From the NCBI GenBank assembly GCA_016702705.1, contig JADJDM010000017.1, positions 1 to 64,000 of the forward strand: 64,000 nt of DNA. Direction: 5' to 3'. The notes below the pieces were generated by a model. The model was not told the DNA's origin. It searched no databases and was given only the letters and a program-made list of their open reading frames with translations. Of the stretch, positions 51,164 through 60,504 are shown one piece after another (within the stretch, counting starts at the first letter, position 1; every line of letters begins with the position of its first letter). The DNA comes from Bacteroidota bacterium (lineage in GTDB: Bacteria; Bacteroidota; Bacteroidia; B-17B0; Aurantibacillaceae). A program made the position numbers and the translations under genes.

Positions 51164-52483
51164 ATGAGCGCAGTTGCTACAGACAAGTACATTAAGTACA
51201 AAGTGAAAGACATCTCACTAGCAGAGTGGGGAAGAAAAGAAATTAAATTAGCTGAAGAAGAAATGCCAGGCTTAATGAGCTTGCGTAAGGAATATGGTGC
51301 ATCTCAACCATTAAAAGGTGCTCGTATTGCTGGTTGTTTGCATATGACAATTCAAACTGCAGTTTTAATTGAAACATTAACTGCATTAGGTGCTGAGGTT
51401 ACTTGGTCATCTTGTAATATTTTCTCAACTCAAGATCACGCTGCTGCTGCTATTGCTGCTGCAGGTATTCAAGTTTACGCTTGGAAAGGTATGAACGCTG
51501 AAGAGTTTGACTGGTGTATTGAACAAACATTATGGTTTGGAGAAGAGCGCCAACCATTAAACATGATTTTAGATGATGGTGGTGATTTAACAAACTTAGT
51601 ATTCGACAAATACCCTGAGTTAGCAAATGCTATCAAAGGTTTATCTGAAGAAACTACTACAGGTGTTCACCGTTTACATGAGCGTATGAAAAACGGAACT
51701 TTATTAGTTCCTGCTATCAACATTAACGATTCAGTTACTAAATCTAAATTTGATAACAAATACGGTTGCCGTGAGTCATTAGTTGATGCGATTCGTCGTG
51801 CTACTGATGTTATGATGGCAGGTAAAGTTGCTGTTGTTGCAGGTTATGGTGATGTTGGAAAAGGTTCTGCTCAATCATTATCTTCTCAAGGTGTACGTGT
51901 AATTGTTACTGAAATTGACCCTATTTGTGCTTTACAAGCTGCAATGGATGGTTACCAAGTACAAAAAATGGATACAGTTGTTGGTATTGCTGACATCATT
52001 GTAACTACTACAGGTAACAAAGACATCGTTGTTGGTCGTCATTTCGAAAAAATGAAACATGGTGCTATCGTTTGTAACATTGGACATTTCGATACTGAAA
52101 TTGATATGGCTTGGTTAAACAAAACTTACGGAGCTTCTAAAGATACTATCAAACCACAAGTTGATAAATACACAATCAACGGAAAAGATATTATTGTATT
52201 AGCTGAAGGACGTTTAGTAAACTTAGGTTGTGCTACAGGTCACCCAAGTTTTGTAATGAGTAATTCATTTACAAACCAAACTTTAGCTCAATTAGAATTA
52301 TGGACAAACACTGCTGCTTACGAAAAGAAAGTATATGTGTTACCAAAAATTTTAGATGAGAAAGTTGCTCGTTTACATTTAGCTAAAATTGGTGTTGAGT
52401 TAGATACGTTAAACCAAGAACAAGCTGATTATATTGGTGTAAAAGTAGCAGGTCCGTTTAAGAACGATGCTTACCGTTATTAA
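51164..52483 (+). CDS. ahcY: Adenosylhomocysteinase
   Basis: 439 residues, full length and intact. It hydrolyses S-adenosylhomocysteine to adenosine and homocysteine, removing the inhibitor of methylation reactions. Visible blocks: GCLHMTIQTAVLIETLTALG, SSCNIFSTQDHAAAAIA, DDGGDLTNL, NAD-binding GYGDVGKGSAQSL, CNIGHFDTEIDM and the C-terminal KNDAYRY. Its codon use is clean with many preferred codons, suggesting high expression. It has its own promoter and terminator. Confidence 0.97.
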   Translation: MSAVATDKYIKYKVKDISLAEWGRKEIKLAEEEMPGLMSLRKEYGASQPLKGARIAGCLHMTIQTAVLIETLTALGAEVTWSSCNIFSTQDHAAAAIAAAGIQVYAWKGMNAEEFDWCIEQTLWFGEERQPLNMILDDGGDLTNLVFDKYPELANAIKGLSEETTTGVHRLHERMKNGTLLVPAININDSVTKSKFDNKYGCRESLVDAIRRATDVMMAGKVAVVAGYGDVGKGSAQSLSSQGVRVIVTEIDPICALQAAMDGYQVQKMDTVVGIADIIVTTTGNKDIVVGRHFEKMKHGAIVCNIGHFDTEIDMAWLNKTYGASKDTIKPQVDKYTINGKDIIVLAEGRLVNLGCATGHPSFVMSNSFTNQTLAQLELWTNTAAYEKKVYVLPKILDEKVARLHLAKIGVELDTLNQEQADYIGVKVAGPFKNDAYRY

Positions 52484-52534
52484 TTTAAGATGTATGATGT
52501 TGTGATTTTAGAATTATAACATCGTAATAAGAAT

Positions 52535-52575
52535 AAAATCCCCAGGTGAGAAATTGCTTGGGGATTTTTTTATTC
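52535..52575 (+). terminator. Terminator of ahcY
   Basis: AAAATCCCCA (52535-52544) pairs with TGGGGATTTT (52559-52568), followed by a T-run. It lies about 50 bases after the ahcY stop. Confidence 0.88.
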
Positions 52576-52592
52576 CTTTATTTCTTGTGCTA

Positions 52593-52626
52593 ATAAAAAA
52601 AGCTCTTCAGTTTTCACTGAAGAGCT
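52593..52626 (-). terminator. Terminator of the plsX-fabH-accBC run
   Basis: AGCTCTTCAGT (52601-52611) pairs with ACTGAAGAGCT (52616-52626) around loop TTTC. The A-run to the left is a T-run on the minus strand, just past the accC stop. Confidence 0.85.
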
Positions 52627-52648
52627 TTCAATTATTTTCTTATTCAAA

Positions 52649-53989
52649 TTACTCTTTTAAATCAAACGATTCTAAAAACTTAGTAGTGTAATTACCTTTT
52701 CTAAAATCTTCGTTTTGCATTAAACGTAAATGGAAAGGAATAGTAGTTTTAATTCCTTCGATTACATATTCACTTAAAGCGCGTTGCATTTTTGCAATTG
52801 CTTCTTCGCGTGTTTGTGCAACGGTAATTAATTTACCTATCATACTATCGTAATTTGGAGGAATCGTATAACCACTGTAAACATGGCTATCTACACGCAC
52901 TCCATGACCACCTGGTGTATGTAAAGTTGTAATTTTACCTGGAGATGGGACGAAATTCATGAAAGGATTTTCCGCATTAATACGACACTCGATTGCATGC
53001 AATTGAGGGTAATAATTTTTTCCTGAAATTGGAACACCCGCAGCAACTAATATTTGCTCACGAATCAAATCGTAATCAATTACCTCTTCAGTAATTGGAT
53101 GCTCAACTTGAATACGTGTATTCATTTCCATGAAATAGAAATTACGATGCTTGTCAACTAAAAACTCAACTGTTCCTACGCCTTCGTAACCAATAGATAA
53201 AGCAGCTTTAACAGCAGCATCACCCATTGCATCACGCAACTCTGGAGTCATGAAAGGAGATGGAGTTTCCTCAACAAGTTTTTGATGACGACGTTGGATT
53301 GAACAATCACGCTCACTTAAATGGCAAGCTTTTCCGTATTGGTCACCCACAATTTGAATTTCGATATGGCGTGGTTCTTCAATGTATTTTTCCATGTACA
53401 TTGCCCCGTTGCCAAATGCTGCTTCTGCTTCTTTACTTGCTGATTCGAAGTTAGGAGCTAACTCTTCTTCTTTCCAAATAATACGCATACCACGTCCACC
53501 ACCACCTGCAGTTGCTTTGATGATAACTGGGTAACCAACTTCTTTAGCTTGTTCAATTGCTTGTTCAGCACTTTCTAACAATCCTTCAGAACCCGGAACG
53601 CAAGGCACACCAGCTCTTATCATGGTTGCTTTTGCATTACTTTTATCACCCATTTGATTAATCATTTCGGGTGAAGCTCCAATAAATTTTATATCATGGT
53701 CTTTACAAATTTGAGAAAACTTAGCGTTCTCAGATAAGAAACCATAACCTGGATGAATAGCATCTGCATTTGTAATTTCGGCTGCAGCCATAATGCTCGC
53801 CATATTCAAATAAGAATCCTTACTTGGCGGTGGGCCTATACACACAGCTTCGTCAGCAAACTTAACATGCAACGAATCTTTATCAGCGGTTGAATAAACA
53901 GCAACGGTTTTAATACCCATTTCTTTACAGGTACGTATAACACGAAGCGCTATCTCACCACGATTGGCAATTAATATTTTTTTAAACAT
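52649..53989 (-). CDS. accC: Acetyl-CoA carboxylase, biotin carboxylase subunit
   Basis: 446 residues, the usual AccC length. N-terminal ILIANRGEIALRVIRTCKEM, ATP-grasp glycine loop KATAGGGGRGMRI, biotin/bicarbonate site GVGTVEFLVDKHRNFYFMEM with NTRIQVEHPITEEV, and the C-terminal INAENPF and VDSHVYSGYTIPPNYDSM. It carboxylates the biotin on AccB, the first step of malonyl-CoA formation. accB lies 94 bases upstream across an AT-rich spacer of repeated TTGAAAAT words. Confidence 0.97.
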   Translation of the reverse strand: MFKKILIANRGEIALRVIRTCKEMGIKTVAVYSTADKDSLHVKFADEAVCIGPPPSKDSYLNMASIMAAAEITNADAIHPGYGFLSENAKFSQICKDHDIKFIGASPEMINQMGDKSNAKATMIRAGVPCVPGSEGLLESAEQAIEQAKEVGYPVIIKATAGGGGRGMRIIWKEEELAPNFESASKEAEAAFGNGAMYMEKYIEEPRHIEIQIVGDQYGKACHLSERDCSIQRRHQKLVEETPSPFMTPELRDAMGDAAVKAALSIGYEGVGTVEFLVDKHRNFYFMEMNTRIQVEHPITEEVIDYDLIREQILVAAGVPISGKNYYPQLHAIECRINAENPFMNFVPSPGKITTLHTPGGHGVRVDSHVYSGYTIPPNYDSMIGKLITVAQTREEAIAKMQRALSEYVIEGIKTTIPFHLRLMQNEDFRKGNYTTKFLESFDLKE

Positions 53990-54083
53990 TCTTAGTTAAT
54001 TTGAAAATTAAACAATTTGAAAATTTGAAAATTATTTAAAATGCGTGACTATTTTCAAATCAACACATTTTCAACTTTTCAAA

Positions 54084-54587
54084 TTATGAAGGGTCTACTA
54101 AGAATAAAGGTTGATCGTACTCAACTGGAGTAGCATCGTTAACCAATATTTTTACGATTTTACCTTTTACTTCACTTTCGATTTCATTGAATAATTTCAT
54201 CGCTTCAATGATACAAACTGTTTTACCAGCAGTGATTTCATCACCTACATTAACAAACAAAGGTTTGTCGGGCCCTGGTGAACGGTAGAAAGTACCAATC
54301 ATTGGGGATTTAATAGTGATGTATTTACTATCATCATCAGATGTTGTAGCAGGTGCTTTAGTGTCGTTGTTTGAAGCAACAGGATTAGCTTGCATTTGAG
54401 GTGCAGCAACAACTTGTTGTGGCATCTGCATTTGTTGAGGCATTTGTTGATACATCATTGGAGCAGACTCCATTTTTTTAGTAGTTGTTTTGATGACAAT
54501 TTTAATTTCTTTTGTCTCTAATTCAACTTCGCTAACTCCTGACTTGGAAACAAATTTAATCAGGTCTTGGATTTCGTTTAACTTCAT
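54084..54587 (-). CDS. accB: Acetyl-CoA carboxylase, biotin carboxyl carrier protein
   Basis: 167 residues. The N-terminal helix (LNEIQDLIKFVSKSGVSEVE) is followed by a Gln/Met/Pro-rich linker (MMYQQMPQQMQMPQQVV) and the biotinyl domain (IKSPMIGTFYRSPGPDKPLF). The biotin lysine is in IEAMKLFNEIESE, and the domain ends PLFLVDP. It carries carboxybiotin between AccC and the carboxyltransferase. Confidence 0.96.
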   Translation of the reverse strand: MKLNEIQDLIKFVSKSGVSEVELETKEIKIVIKTTTKKMESAPMMYQQMPQQMQMPQQVVAAPQMQANPVASNNDTKAPATTSDDDSKYITIKSPMIGTFYRSPGPDKPLFVNVGDEITAGKTVCIIEAMKLFNEIESEVKGKIVKILVNDATPVEYDQPLFLVDPS

Positions 54588-54679
54588 TCTTATTTGTTTT
54601 TGTTAGTTGATACTTATTGTTTGTGTTTGTTTGTGTTTCTTTTTTTAAATCTAAAATCTGATATCTACAATCATAAATA

Positions 54680-55663
54680 CTAGTATGCCCATTTAAGCCA
54701 AATGCTTCCCCATGTAAAACCTCCGCCAAAAGCAGAGATAATTAGGTTATCGCCTTTTTTTAATTTTTTTTCGTAATCCCAAAGTAATAAAGGAATTGTT
54801 CCACCGGTTGTATTACCGTACTTTTCAATATTCATCATTACTTTATCCTCAGGCACTCCTACTCTTTCTGCAGTAGCATCAATGATGCGTTTGTTTGCTT
54901 GATGAGGAACGAGCCACTGAATATCTTCTCCCTTTAATTTATTTCTTTCTAAAATTTCCGCACTTACATCCGCCATTCCGTTTACAGCAAACTTATAAAC
55001 TGCCTGCCCTTCTTGGTGCAAAAAATGTAATCTATCATCAACTGTTTGGTGCGTTGCTGGCATCATAGATCCTCCAGCGCGAACACATAAATAGTTTCTT
55101 CCAGCTCCATCAGCCTTCATAACAAAATCCTGAACTCCTAAATCTTCTTCTGTTGGTTCTACTAACACTGCCCCTGCGCCATCACCAAAAATAATGCAAC
55201 TAGATCTATCAGTATAATCAATAATACTCGACATTTTATCTCCACCAACAACAAGTATTTTTTTGTATTTACCTGATTGTATAAACTGTGCTGCGGTAAC
55301 TAATCCATAAATAAATCCAGAACAAGCCGCAGATAAATCATAACCCCAGGCATTTTTTGCGCCTATCTTATCACAGATAACATTTGACGTAGATGGGAAA
55401 CCATAATCGCCAGTGATAGTACCAACAATTATCATATCAATTTCTTCTGCAGATATTTTTCGTTTTTCTAAAATTTGTTTCACCGCCTCCACGCACATAT
55501 CCGAAACACCTTTACCCTCACCCTTTAAAATACGACGCTCTTTAATACCTGTACGCGATGTTATCCACTCATCATTGGTATCCACCATAGTTGATAGCTC
55601 CTCATTGGTAAGGATGTAATCGGGTACATACCCTCCAACAGCTGTTATGATGGCTTTAATCAT
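54680..55663 (-). CDS. fabH: 3-oxoacyl-ACP synthase III
   Basis: 327 residues. The triad is visible: Cys in LSAACSGFIYGL, His in WLVPHQANKRIID and Asn in EKYGNTTGGTIPLL. The N-terminal VPDYILTNEELSTMVDTNDE and SRTGIKERRI blocks are typical. It starts fatty-acid synthesis by condensing an acyl-CoA with malonyl-ACP. plsX ends 4 bases upstream, the classic plsX-fabH pair. Confidence 0.96.
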   Translation of the reverse strand: MIKAIITAVGGYVPDYILTNEELSTMVDTNDEWITSRTGIKERRILKGEGKGVSDMCVEAVKQILEKRKISAEEIDMIIVGTITGDYGFPSTSNVICDKIGAKNAWGYDLSAACSGFIYGLVTAAQFIQSGKYKKILVVGGDKMSSIIDYTDRSSCIIFGDGAGAVLVEPTEEDLGVQDFVMKADGAGRNYLCVRAGGSMMPATHQTVDDRLHFLHQEGQAVYKFAVNGMADVSAEILERNKLKGEDIQWLVPHQANKRIIDATAERVGVPEDKVMMNIEKYGNTTGGTIPLLLWDYEKKLKKGDNLIISAFGGGFTWGSIWLKWAY

Positions 55664-55667
55664 GATC

Positions 55668-56606
55668 CTAATTAAAAACTTGTTTTATTTTTTCAGGAAG
55701 ATTTGCCTCAACAATTTCCTTCGTTTGAACTAACATATTTTTGAATGCCAGAGGACTTGAGATCCCATGTGCAATCATAACAGTTGAATTAATTCCCAAG
55801 ATTGGTGTTCCACCATAATTCTCGTAGTTAAAACGATCAAAATATTCATCTGATCTTCCACGTTTCATTATTAAACGGTAAAACGACTCAGCCATTTTTA
55901 GAGCGATGTTTCCAACAAAACCTTCGCAAACAATAACATCTGCTTTATCGTTAAAAAAATCTCGCCCTTCAACGTTACCAATAAAATTAAAATCTTTGGT
56001 TTCGTTCATTAAGTTGTAAGTTGCTTGCGCAACTAAATTTCCCTTTTCAGGTTCTTCGCCAATATTTAATAAACCAACTTTAGGGTTTTCTTGTTTGTGA
56101 ACGTACTGTGCGTATAATGAACCTAAAATTCCGAATTGATATAATACATCAGGTTTGCAATCCGCATTTGTTCCAACATCTAATATTAATCCGTAACCAC
56201 CGCTAAGCTTTGGAAGCACTGTAGCAATACATGGACGAATAACGCCAGGAACTGATTTAACAGAGAACATACTTCCCACTAACATTGCCCCTGTGTTTCC
56301 TGCACTACAAAAAGCATTTAGCTTTCCTTCTTTCAAAAGTTTAAATCCTATAGAGATACTTGAATTTGGTTTTTGCGAAAGTGCTTTGGTTGGGTGTTCA
56401 CCCATATCAATCACTTCGGTTGTATGCACAATCTCGAAAGTGTTCTCGTCTAGGTTCTTAGATTTTAAATAAGCTTTAGCTTTATCAGAATCACCTATAA
56501 GTATAATTTTAACCGAAGGCGGTAAGGCCATCGAAGCTAGTATTGCTCCTTCAATTTCGTTTGCGGGTGCATGATCACCACCCATTATATCAAAGCCTAT
56601 CTTCAT
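55668..56606 (-). CDS. plsX: Phosphate acyltransferase
   Basis: 312 residues. Typical blocks: IGFDIMGGDHAPANEIEGAI at the start, ALSQKPNSSISIGFKLLKEG, FCSAGNTGAMLVGSMF, RPCIATVLP, GLILDVGTNADCKP, VGLLNIGEEPEKGN and NFIGNVEGRDFFNDKADVIV. It makes acyl-phosphate from acyl-ACP for phospholipid synthesis. A terminator between rpmF and plsX suggests plsX also has its own promoter within 56607-56730. Confidence 0.96.
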   Translation of the reverse strand: MKIGFDIMGGDHAPANEIEGAILASMALPPSVKIILIGDSDKAKAYLKSKNLDENTFEIVHTTEVIDMGEHPTKALSQKPNSSISIGFKLLKEGKLNAFCSAGNTGAMLVGSMFSVKSVPGVIRPCIATVLPKLSGGYGLILDVGTNADCKPDVLYQFGILGSLYAQYVHKQENPKVGLLNIGEEPEKGNLVAQATYNLMNETKDFNFIGNVEGRDFFNDKADVIVCEGFVGNIALKMAESFYRLIMKRGRSDEYFDRFNYENYGGTPILGINSTVMIAHGISSPLAFKNMLVQTKEIVEANLPEKIKQVFN

Positions 56607-56730
56607 ATAAAATCACCCTGTATTTTGAATTGGCAAAAAAACGACTTTTTTTAGAATAATCCTACAACAAAAACATAAGTTTTTCACTAGTTTTAAGGGA
56701 AAATTGTGCAAAACAAATCGTTTTTAACGA

Positions 56731-56757
56731 AAAAAACAGGCTTTTGGCCTGTTTTTT
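56731..56757 (-). terminator. Terminator after rpmF
   Basis: AAAAAACAGGC (56731-56741) pairs with GCCTGTTTTTT (56747-56757) around loop TTTTG. It lies between rpmF and plsX and has T-runs in both directions. Confidence 0.87.
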
Positions 56758-56774
56758 ATAAAATTTGGTACTTA

Positions 56775-56963
56775 TTATTTTACCGCTTTTTCCATTACTA
56801 CTTTTCCTTTGTAGAATAATTTTCCTTCAAACCAATGAGCACGGTGCATTAAATGCGCCTCACCTGTAGTTGAATCAACAGACAAAGTAGCAGCTGTTGC
56901 TTTATAATTTGCTCTTCTTGTAGCAGTGCGTTGTTTTGAATGACGTCTTTTTGGATTAGGCAT
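56775..56963 (-). CDS. rpmF: 50S ribosomal protein L32
   Basis: 62 residues: MPNPKRRHSKQRTATRRANY at the start, then a short domain ending HRAHWFEGKLFYKGKVVMEK. The zinc-binding cysteines of some L32 forms are absent, as in other Bacteroidota. yceD ends 12 bases upstream; the yceD-rpmF-plsX-fabH order is widely conserved. Confidence 0.95.
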   Translation of the reverse strand: MPNPKRRHSKQRTATRRANYKATAATLSVDSTTGEAHLMHRAHWFEGKLFYKGKVVMEKAVK

Positions 56964-56975
56964 GACTATTTATTT

Positions 56976-57507
56976 TTAATTGTTATTGAATTTTATTTTT
57001 TTTAATTCGTCCCACACATTACTGTCAGACGGTGGTTCCGGTTCTTCCTCAACCGCAAAATCGTTTAATTTTTTTAATGTTTCCTCATCGCACTTGTATT
57101 TCTCCTTATCAAGCTCACAAGGAACTCGGCGCGAAGGTAATGCAACTATAATGAATTCGTTCAAATACTTTGTTAAATCAACTTCTGATTCGCCATGAGG
57201 AAGTACAATTAAGCTTTCTGTGCTTTCATCGGGTTCTCCATGCTTTAAATACATAGATTCCTTTCCTTCAAGTGGCATATCATAGTCGCCGGTACATCTA
57301 TCGCAAGTAATACCAACGGTTCCTTTAAAGCTAAAATTCAGTGTTGTAACCGAATTTTGTTTAATAAACTCTACTTTAACCAACATATTTGCCTTTTGTA
57401 TCTCTGAGTATTCCATATTTTCAAAGAACTTATCTGTGTAGCTCGAACTCAAAAGATGTACCTAATCCTAAACCTCCAAACTGAATAACTGTACGATTAG
57501 GTTTCAT
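56976..57507 (-). CDS. yceD: YceD/DUF177 protein, frame broken near the N-terminus
   Basis: The body is open from 57452 (TDKFFENMEYSEIQKANMLV, then VGITCDRCTGDYDMPLEG, then EFIIVALPSRRVPCELDKEK). The correct N-terminus is probably ATG 57507 (MKPNRTVIQFGGLGLGTSFE), reached through one indel near 57435; without repair only a poor internal start remains. The CxxC motif and the acidic tail are typical of DUF177, a protein linked to 23S rRNA accumulation and encoded beside rpmF. uvrC is divergent across about 150 bases. Confidence 0.88.
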
Positions 57508-57658
57508 CTTTTTACAAAAAGGGATGCAAATATACACATAAAAACTTATTAACAAAGAAAATTTCGAATTTAGATAAAATCCCCATTCAAACTCTTTATC
57601 GAACAAAACTAATAATAAAACGCAGCTTTGAAGGCAAAAATTTACCTTTGCCCTAATT

Positions 57659-59468
57659 GTGACAGAAAACAAACACATAGAAGCCATTATTCGCTCACTT
57701 CCGGAAGAACCAGGAGTGTATCAATATTTTGATGTAGATGGCAAAATTTTATATGTAGGAAAGGCTAAAAGCCTAAAAAAACGAGTTAGCTCCTATTTTT
57801 CGAAAGAACACGATAGTAGTAGATTACGTTTATTGGTAAAAAAAATTGCCGATATAAAAACCATTAAGGTAAATACCGAAATGGATGCTTTGTTGCTGGA
57901 GAACAATTTGATTAAAACATTTCAGCCACGTTATAACGTAAATTTAAAGGACGATAAAACATATCCTTGGGTTGTAATAAAGAAAGAACGTTTTCCTCGT
58001 ATTTTTTATACGCGCAAAGTAATTAAAGATGGTTCAGAATATTTAGGACCCTTTGCAAATGTAATGTCCTTAAGAGCATTGTTAGATTTAATTCAACAGC
58101 TTTATACTTTGCGCACATGCTCCTTGGATTTATCTCCAAAAAATATTGAAGCAAAAAATACCGTCCTTGCTTGAGGTTTCATATTGGAAGATGCAAAGCG
58201 CCATGTGTAAATAATCAAAGCGAAGAGGAATACAATAAACATGTTACCCAAGTAAAGCTTTTATTAAAAGGTAATTTAAACGCAGTAATCCGTGATTTAA
58301 AAGAGGAGATGAATGCACTTGCTGCAAATCTAGAATTTGAAAAAGCACAAGAGCATAAAATAAAAATAGATTTATTAGAACGCTACGAAGGAAAGAGTTT
58401 GGTTGTTAACCCTTCTATTACTGATGCTGAGGTATATGGTTTTTATTCATCACCAACATCGGCGTTCGTTAATTATTTTAAAGTAACCAACGGAGCAATA
58501 ATACAGGGCAAACAATAGAGCTGCAAAAAAAATTAGAAGAAACAGATGAAGAATTATTAGTATTTGCCATACATGAATTTCGTCAGCGTTTTAATAGCAC
58601 AAGCAAAGAAATTTTATTGCCATTTGATATTGATTTTGTTTTTCCTGATGTAGAAATATCTGTTCCAAAAATTGGCGACAAGAAAAAATTAATTGAACTC
58701 TCAGAAAAAAACGCTGAAACCTACGCCAAAGAAAAAGAAAAACAACAAGCCATAACCGACCCTGAAAACAGCATCAGCAGAGTAATGCAGCAAATGATGA
58801 AAGATTTGCGCATGAAAGAAGAACCTCGCAGAATTGAGTGTTTTGATAACTCAAACATACAAGGTGCACATGCGGTAAGTGCAATGTCGGTTTTTATTAA
58901 TGGTAAACCGGCTAAAAAAGAATATCGTCACTTTAATGTAAAAACAGTTGAAGGCCCTGATGATTTTGCTACTATGGAAGAAGTTATTTTTAGACGCTAT
59001 AGCAGAGTAATAAATGATAATTTAGAAATGCCTCAACTAATTGTTATTGACGGAGGCAAAGGGCAATTAGGCGCAGCTATTAACAGTTTAGAAAAATTAG
59101 GTTTGATGGGCAAGGTCGCCATTGTTGGTATTGCTAAGCGCTTAGAAGAAATTTATTATCCAGGAGATTCAGTACCACTTTACATCGACAAACGTTCGGA
59201 AAGCTTACGGATACTTCAGCACGCTCGTGACGAAGTGCACCGTTTTGGTATTACACATCATCGCAGCAAACGAAGTAGAGAAACAATTAAAACTGAATTA
59301 AGCGAAATAAAAGGTGTAAGTGAACGTACAGCAAATAAGTTGCTAGTTCATTTTAAATCGGTAAAAGAAATTAAAACTGCGCAGCTTGGCGAATTAATAA
59401 GTGTTGTAGGAAAGAGTAAAGGTGAAATGATTTATACTTATTTTAAAGAGGAGAAACCAACTGAATAA
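57659..59468 (+). CDS. uvrC: Excinuclease ABC subunit C, frame broken twice
   Basis: Three segments in successive frames (57659-58174, 58171-58518, 58617-59468) make one complete UvrC of about 600 residues. GIY-YIG nuclease: PGVYQYFDVDGKILYVGKAK. UVR motif: NLEFEKAQEHKIKIDLLERY. Second nuclease: IECFDNSNIQGAHAVSAMSV and IVIDGGKGQLGAA. C-terminal HhH: LSEIKGVSERTANKLL. The first break falls in an A-run (58153-58158) that needs one more A to give KKYRPCLRFHIGRC; the second in a G-run near 58506 that needs one more G to give QGQTIELQKK. It makes the dual incisions of nucleotide excision repair. The start is GTG 57659, with TACCTTTG just upstream. Confidence 0.95.
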
Positions 59469-59540
59469 TTGTGCATAAAAGTCGGAAACAAAAATTTTGG
59501 CAATTCCTTAATCTATCTATCTTTATCTAAAATTTACTGC

Positions 59541-60503
59541 ATGAGAATACTTTTATTCTATCTCTTTATTTCCTGTTTTTCATTTGTTGAGGCACAACAA
59601 ACACCCCGCTACACACAATACACATTAAATAATTTAGGTGGCAATCCAGCTTATGCTGGAACAAACCCGATGAAATTAGAAGTTATGCTCGGCCGAAGAA
59701 ACCAATGGTACGGTTTTGATAATGCACCTACAACAACTTTTTTTAGCGTTAATTATGGGTACAGAGGAAATTACTCCTTTAAAGGATGGCATGGGTTTTC
59801 GGCTTATGTAGAGGAAGATAAAGTTGGTGCAATTACAAACAAACAAGCTTACTTAGGTTATGCGTATCATTTTAGAATTATTACAGGCATCAATGTTGGC
59901 TTTGGTTTAATGGCGGGTGTTCGTTCGTTTGGTTTAAGTAATACACTATTTAATGTTAACGACCCTGCATTTACGCAAACCAAAGCTTTTATTTACGCTT
60001 ATCCTGATTTTATTCCAGGCATGCGTGTTTATTCGAAGAAATTTTTTGTTGATTTAAGTGTTCGCCAATTGTATAAAAACAAAATGGTTCAGGGAAGTAA
60101 ATTCATTGGGGGAAATGGAAAACTTACACCTCATTACTATTTAACTATCGGCCGAAAAATTCATTTAGGCTATAATAATTTCATGATGGTTCCTACAATT
60201 CATGCACAATCCACTTTAGTTGGAATACCGCAATTAGATGCAAATGTAATGTTGTATTACAAAAAAAGAATTGGAGTTGGAGCCAACTATCGTTTAGGGA
60301 ATTCTTTCTCAGGAATTGTGCAAGTTAATATTCATAAAAATATTGTTGCAGGTTTTTCCTACGATTATACTGCGAATAGATTTAGAAGTGCAGCAGCAAA
60401 TACATACGAATTTATGATTGGAATTTCTCCAGTAATGAGTGATGATTCAAATTCGAATAAAAGAAATGTAGCGCAGTGTCCTACTTTTTCGATTTCTAAG
60501 TAG
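59541..60503 (+). CDS. PorP/SprF-family outer-membrane protein
   Basis: About 320 residues from ATG 59541 (MRILLFYLFISCFSFVEAQQ, signal peptide); an upstream in-frame start would put extra residues before the signal. The mature protein opens with QTPRYTQYTLNNLGGNPAYA, the family mark, followed by beta-strands (GYAYHFRI, VGFGLMAGVRSF) and the end AAANTYEFMIGISPVM. PorP/SprF proteins are beta-barrels that attach T9SS-exported adhesins such as SprB to the cell surface. The giant adhesins of this window are plausible clients. It is not beside them here. Confidence 0.9.
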   Translation: MRILLFYLFISCFSFVEAQQTPRYTQYTLNNLGGNPAYAGTNPMKLEVMLGRRNQWYGFDNAPTTTFFSVNYGYRGNYSFKGWHGFSAYVEEDKVGAITNKQAYLGYAYHFRIITGINVGFGLMAGVRSFGLSNTLFNVNDPAFTQTKAFIYAYPDFIPGMRVYSKKFFVDLSVRQLYKNKMVQGSKFIGGNGKLTPHYYLTIGRKIHLGYNNFMMVPTIHAQSTLVGIPQLDANVMLYYKKRIGVGANYRLGNSFSGIVQVNIHKNIVAGFSYDYTANRFRSAAANTYEFMIGISPVMSDDSNSNKRNVAQCPTFSISK

Positions 60504-60504
60504 C

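Noticed and set aside
53990..54083. Repeat of TTGAAAAT words between accB and accC
   Set aside because: AT-rich simple sequence in a short spacer; no stable hairpin or known regulatory motif.
57430..57687. Separate 85-codon gene overlapping yceD
   Set aside because: Its last 25 codons (from the Met at 57507) are the true N-terminus of yceD in a shifted frame; the part before that is intergenic and overlaps the uvrC start.
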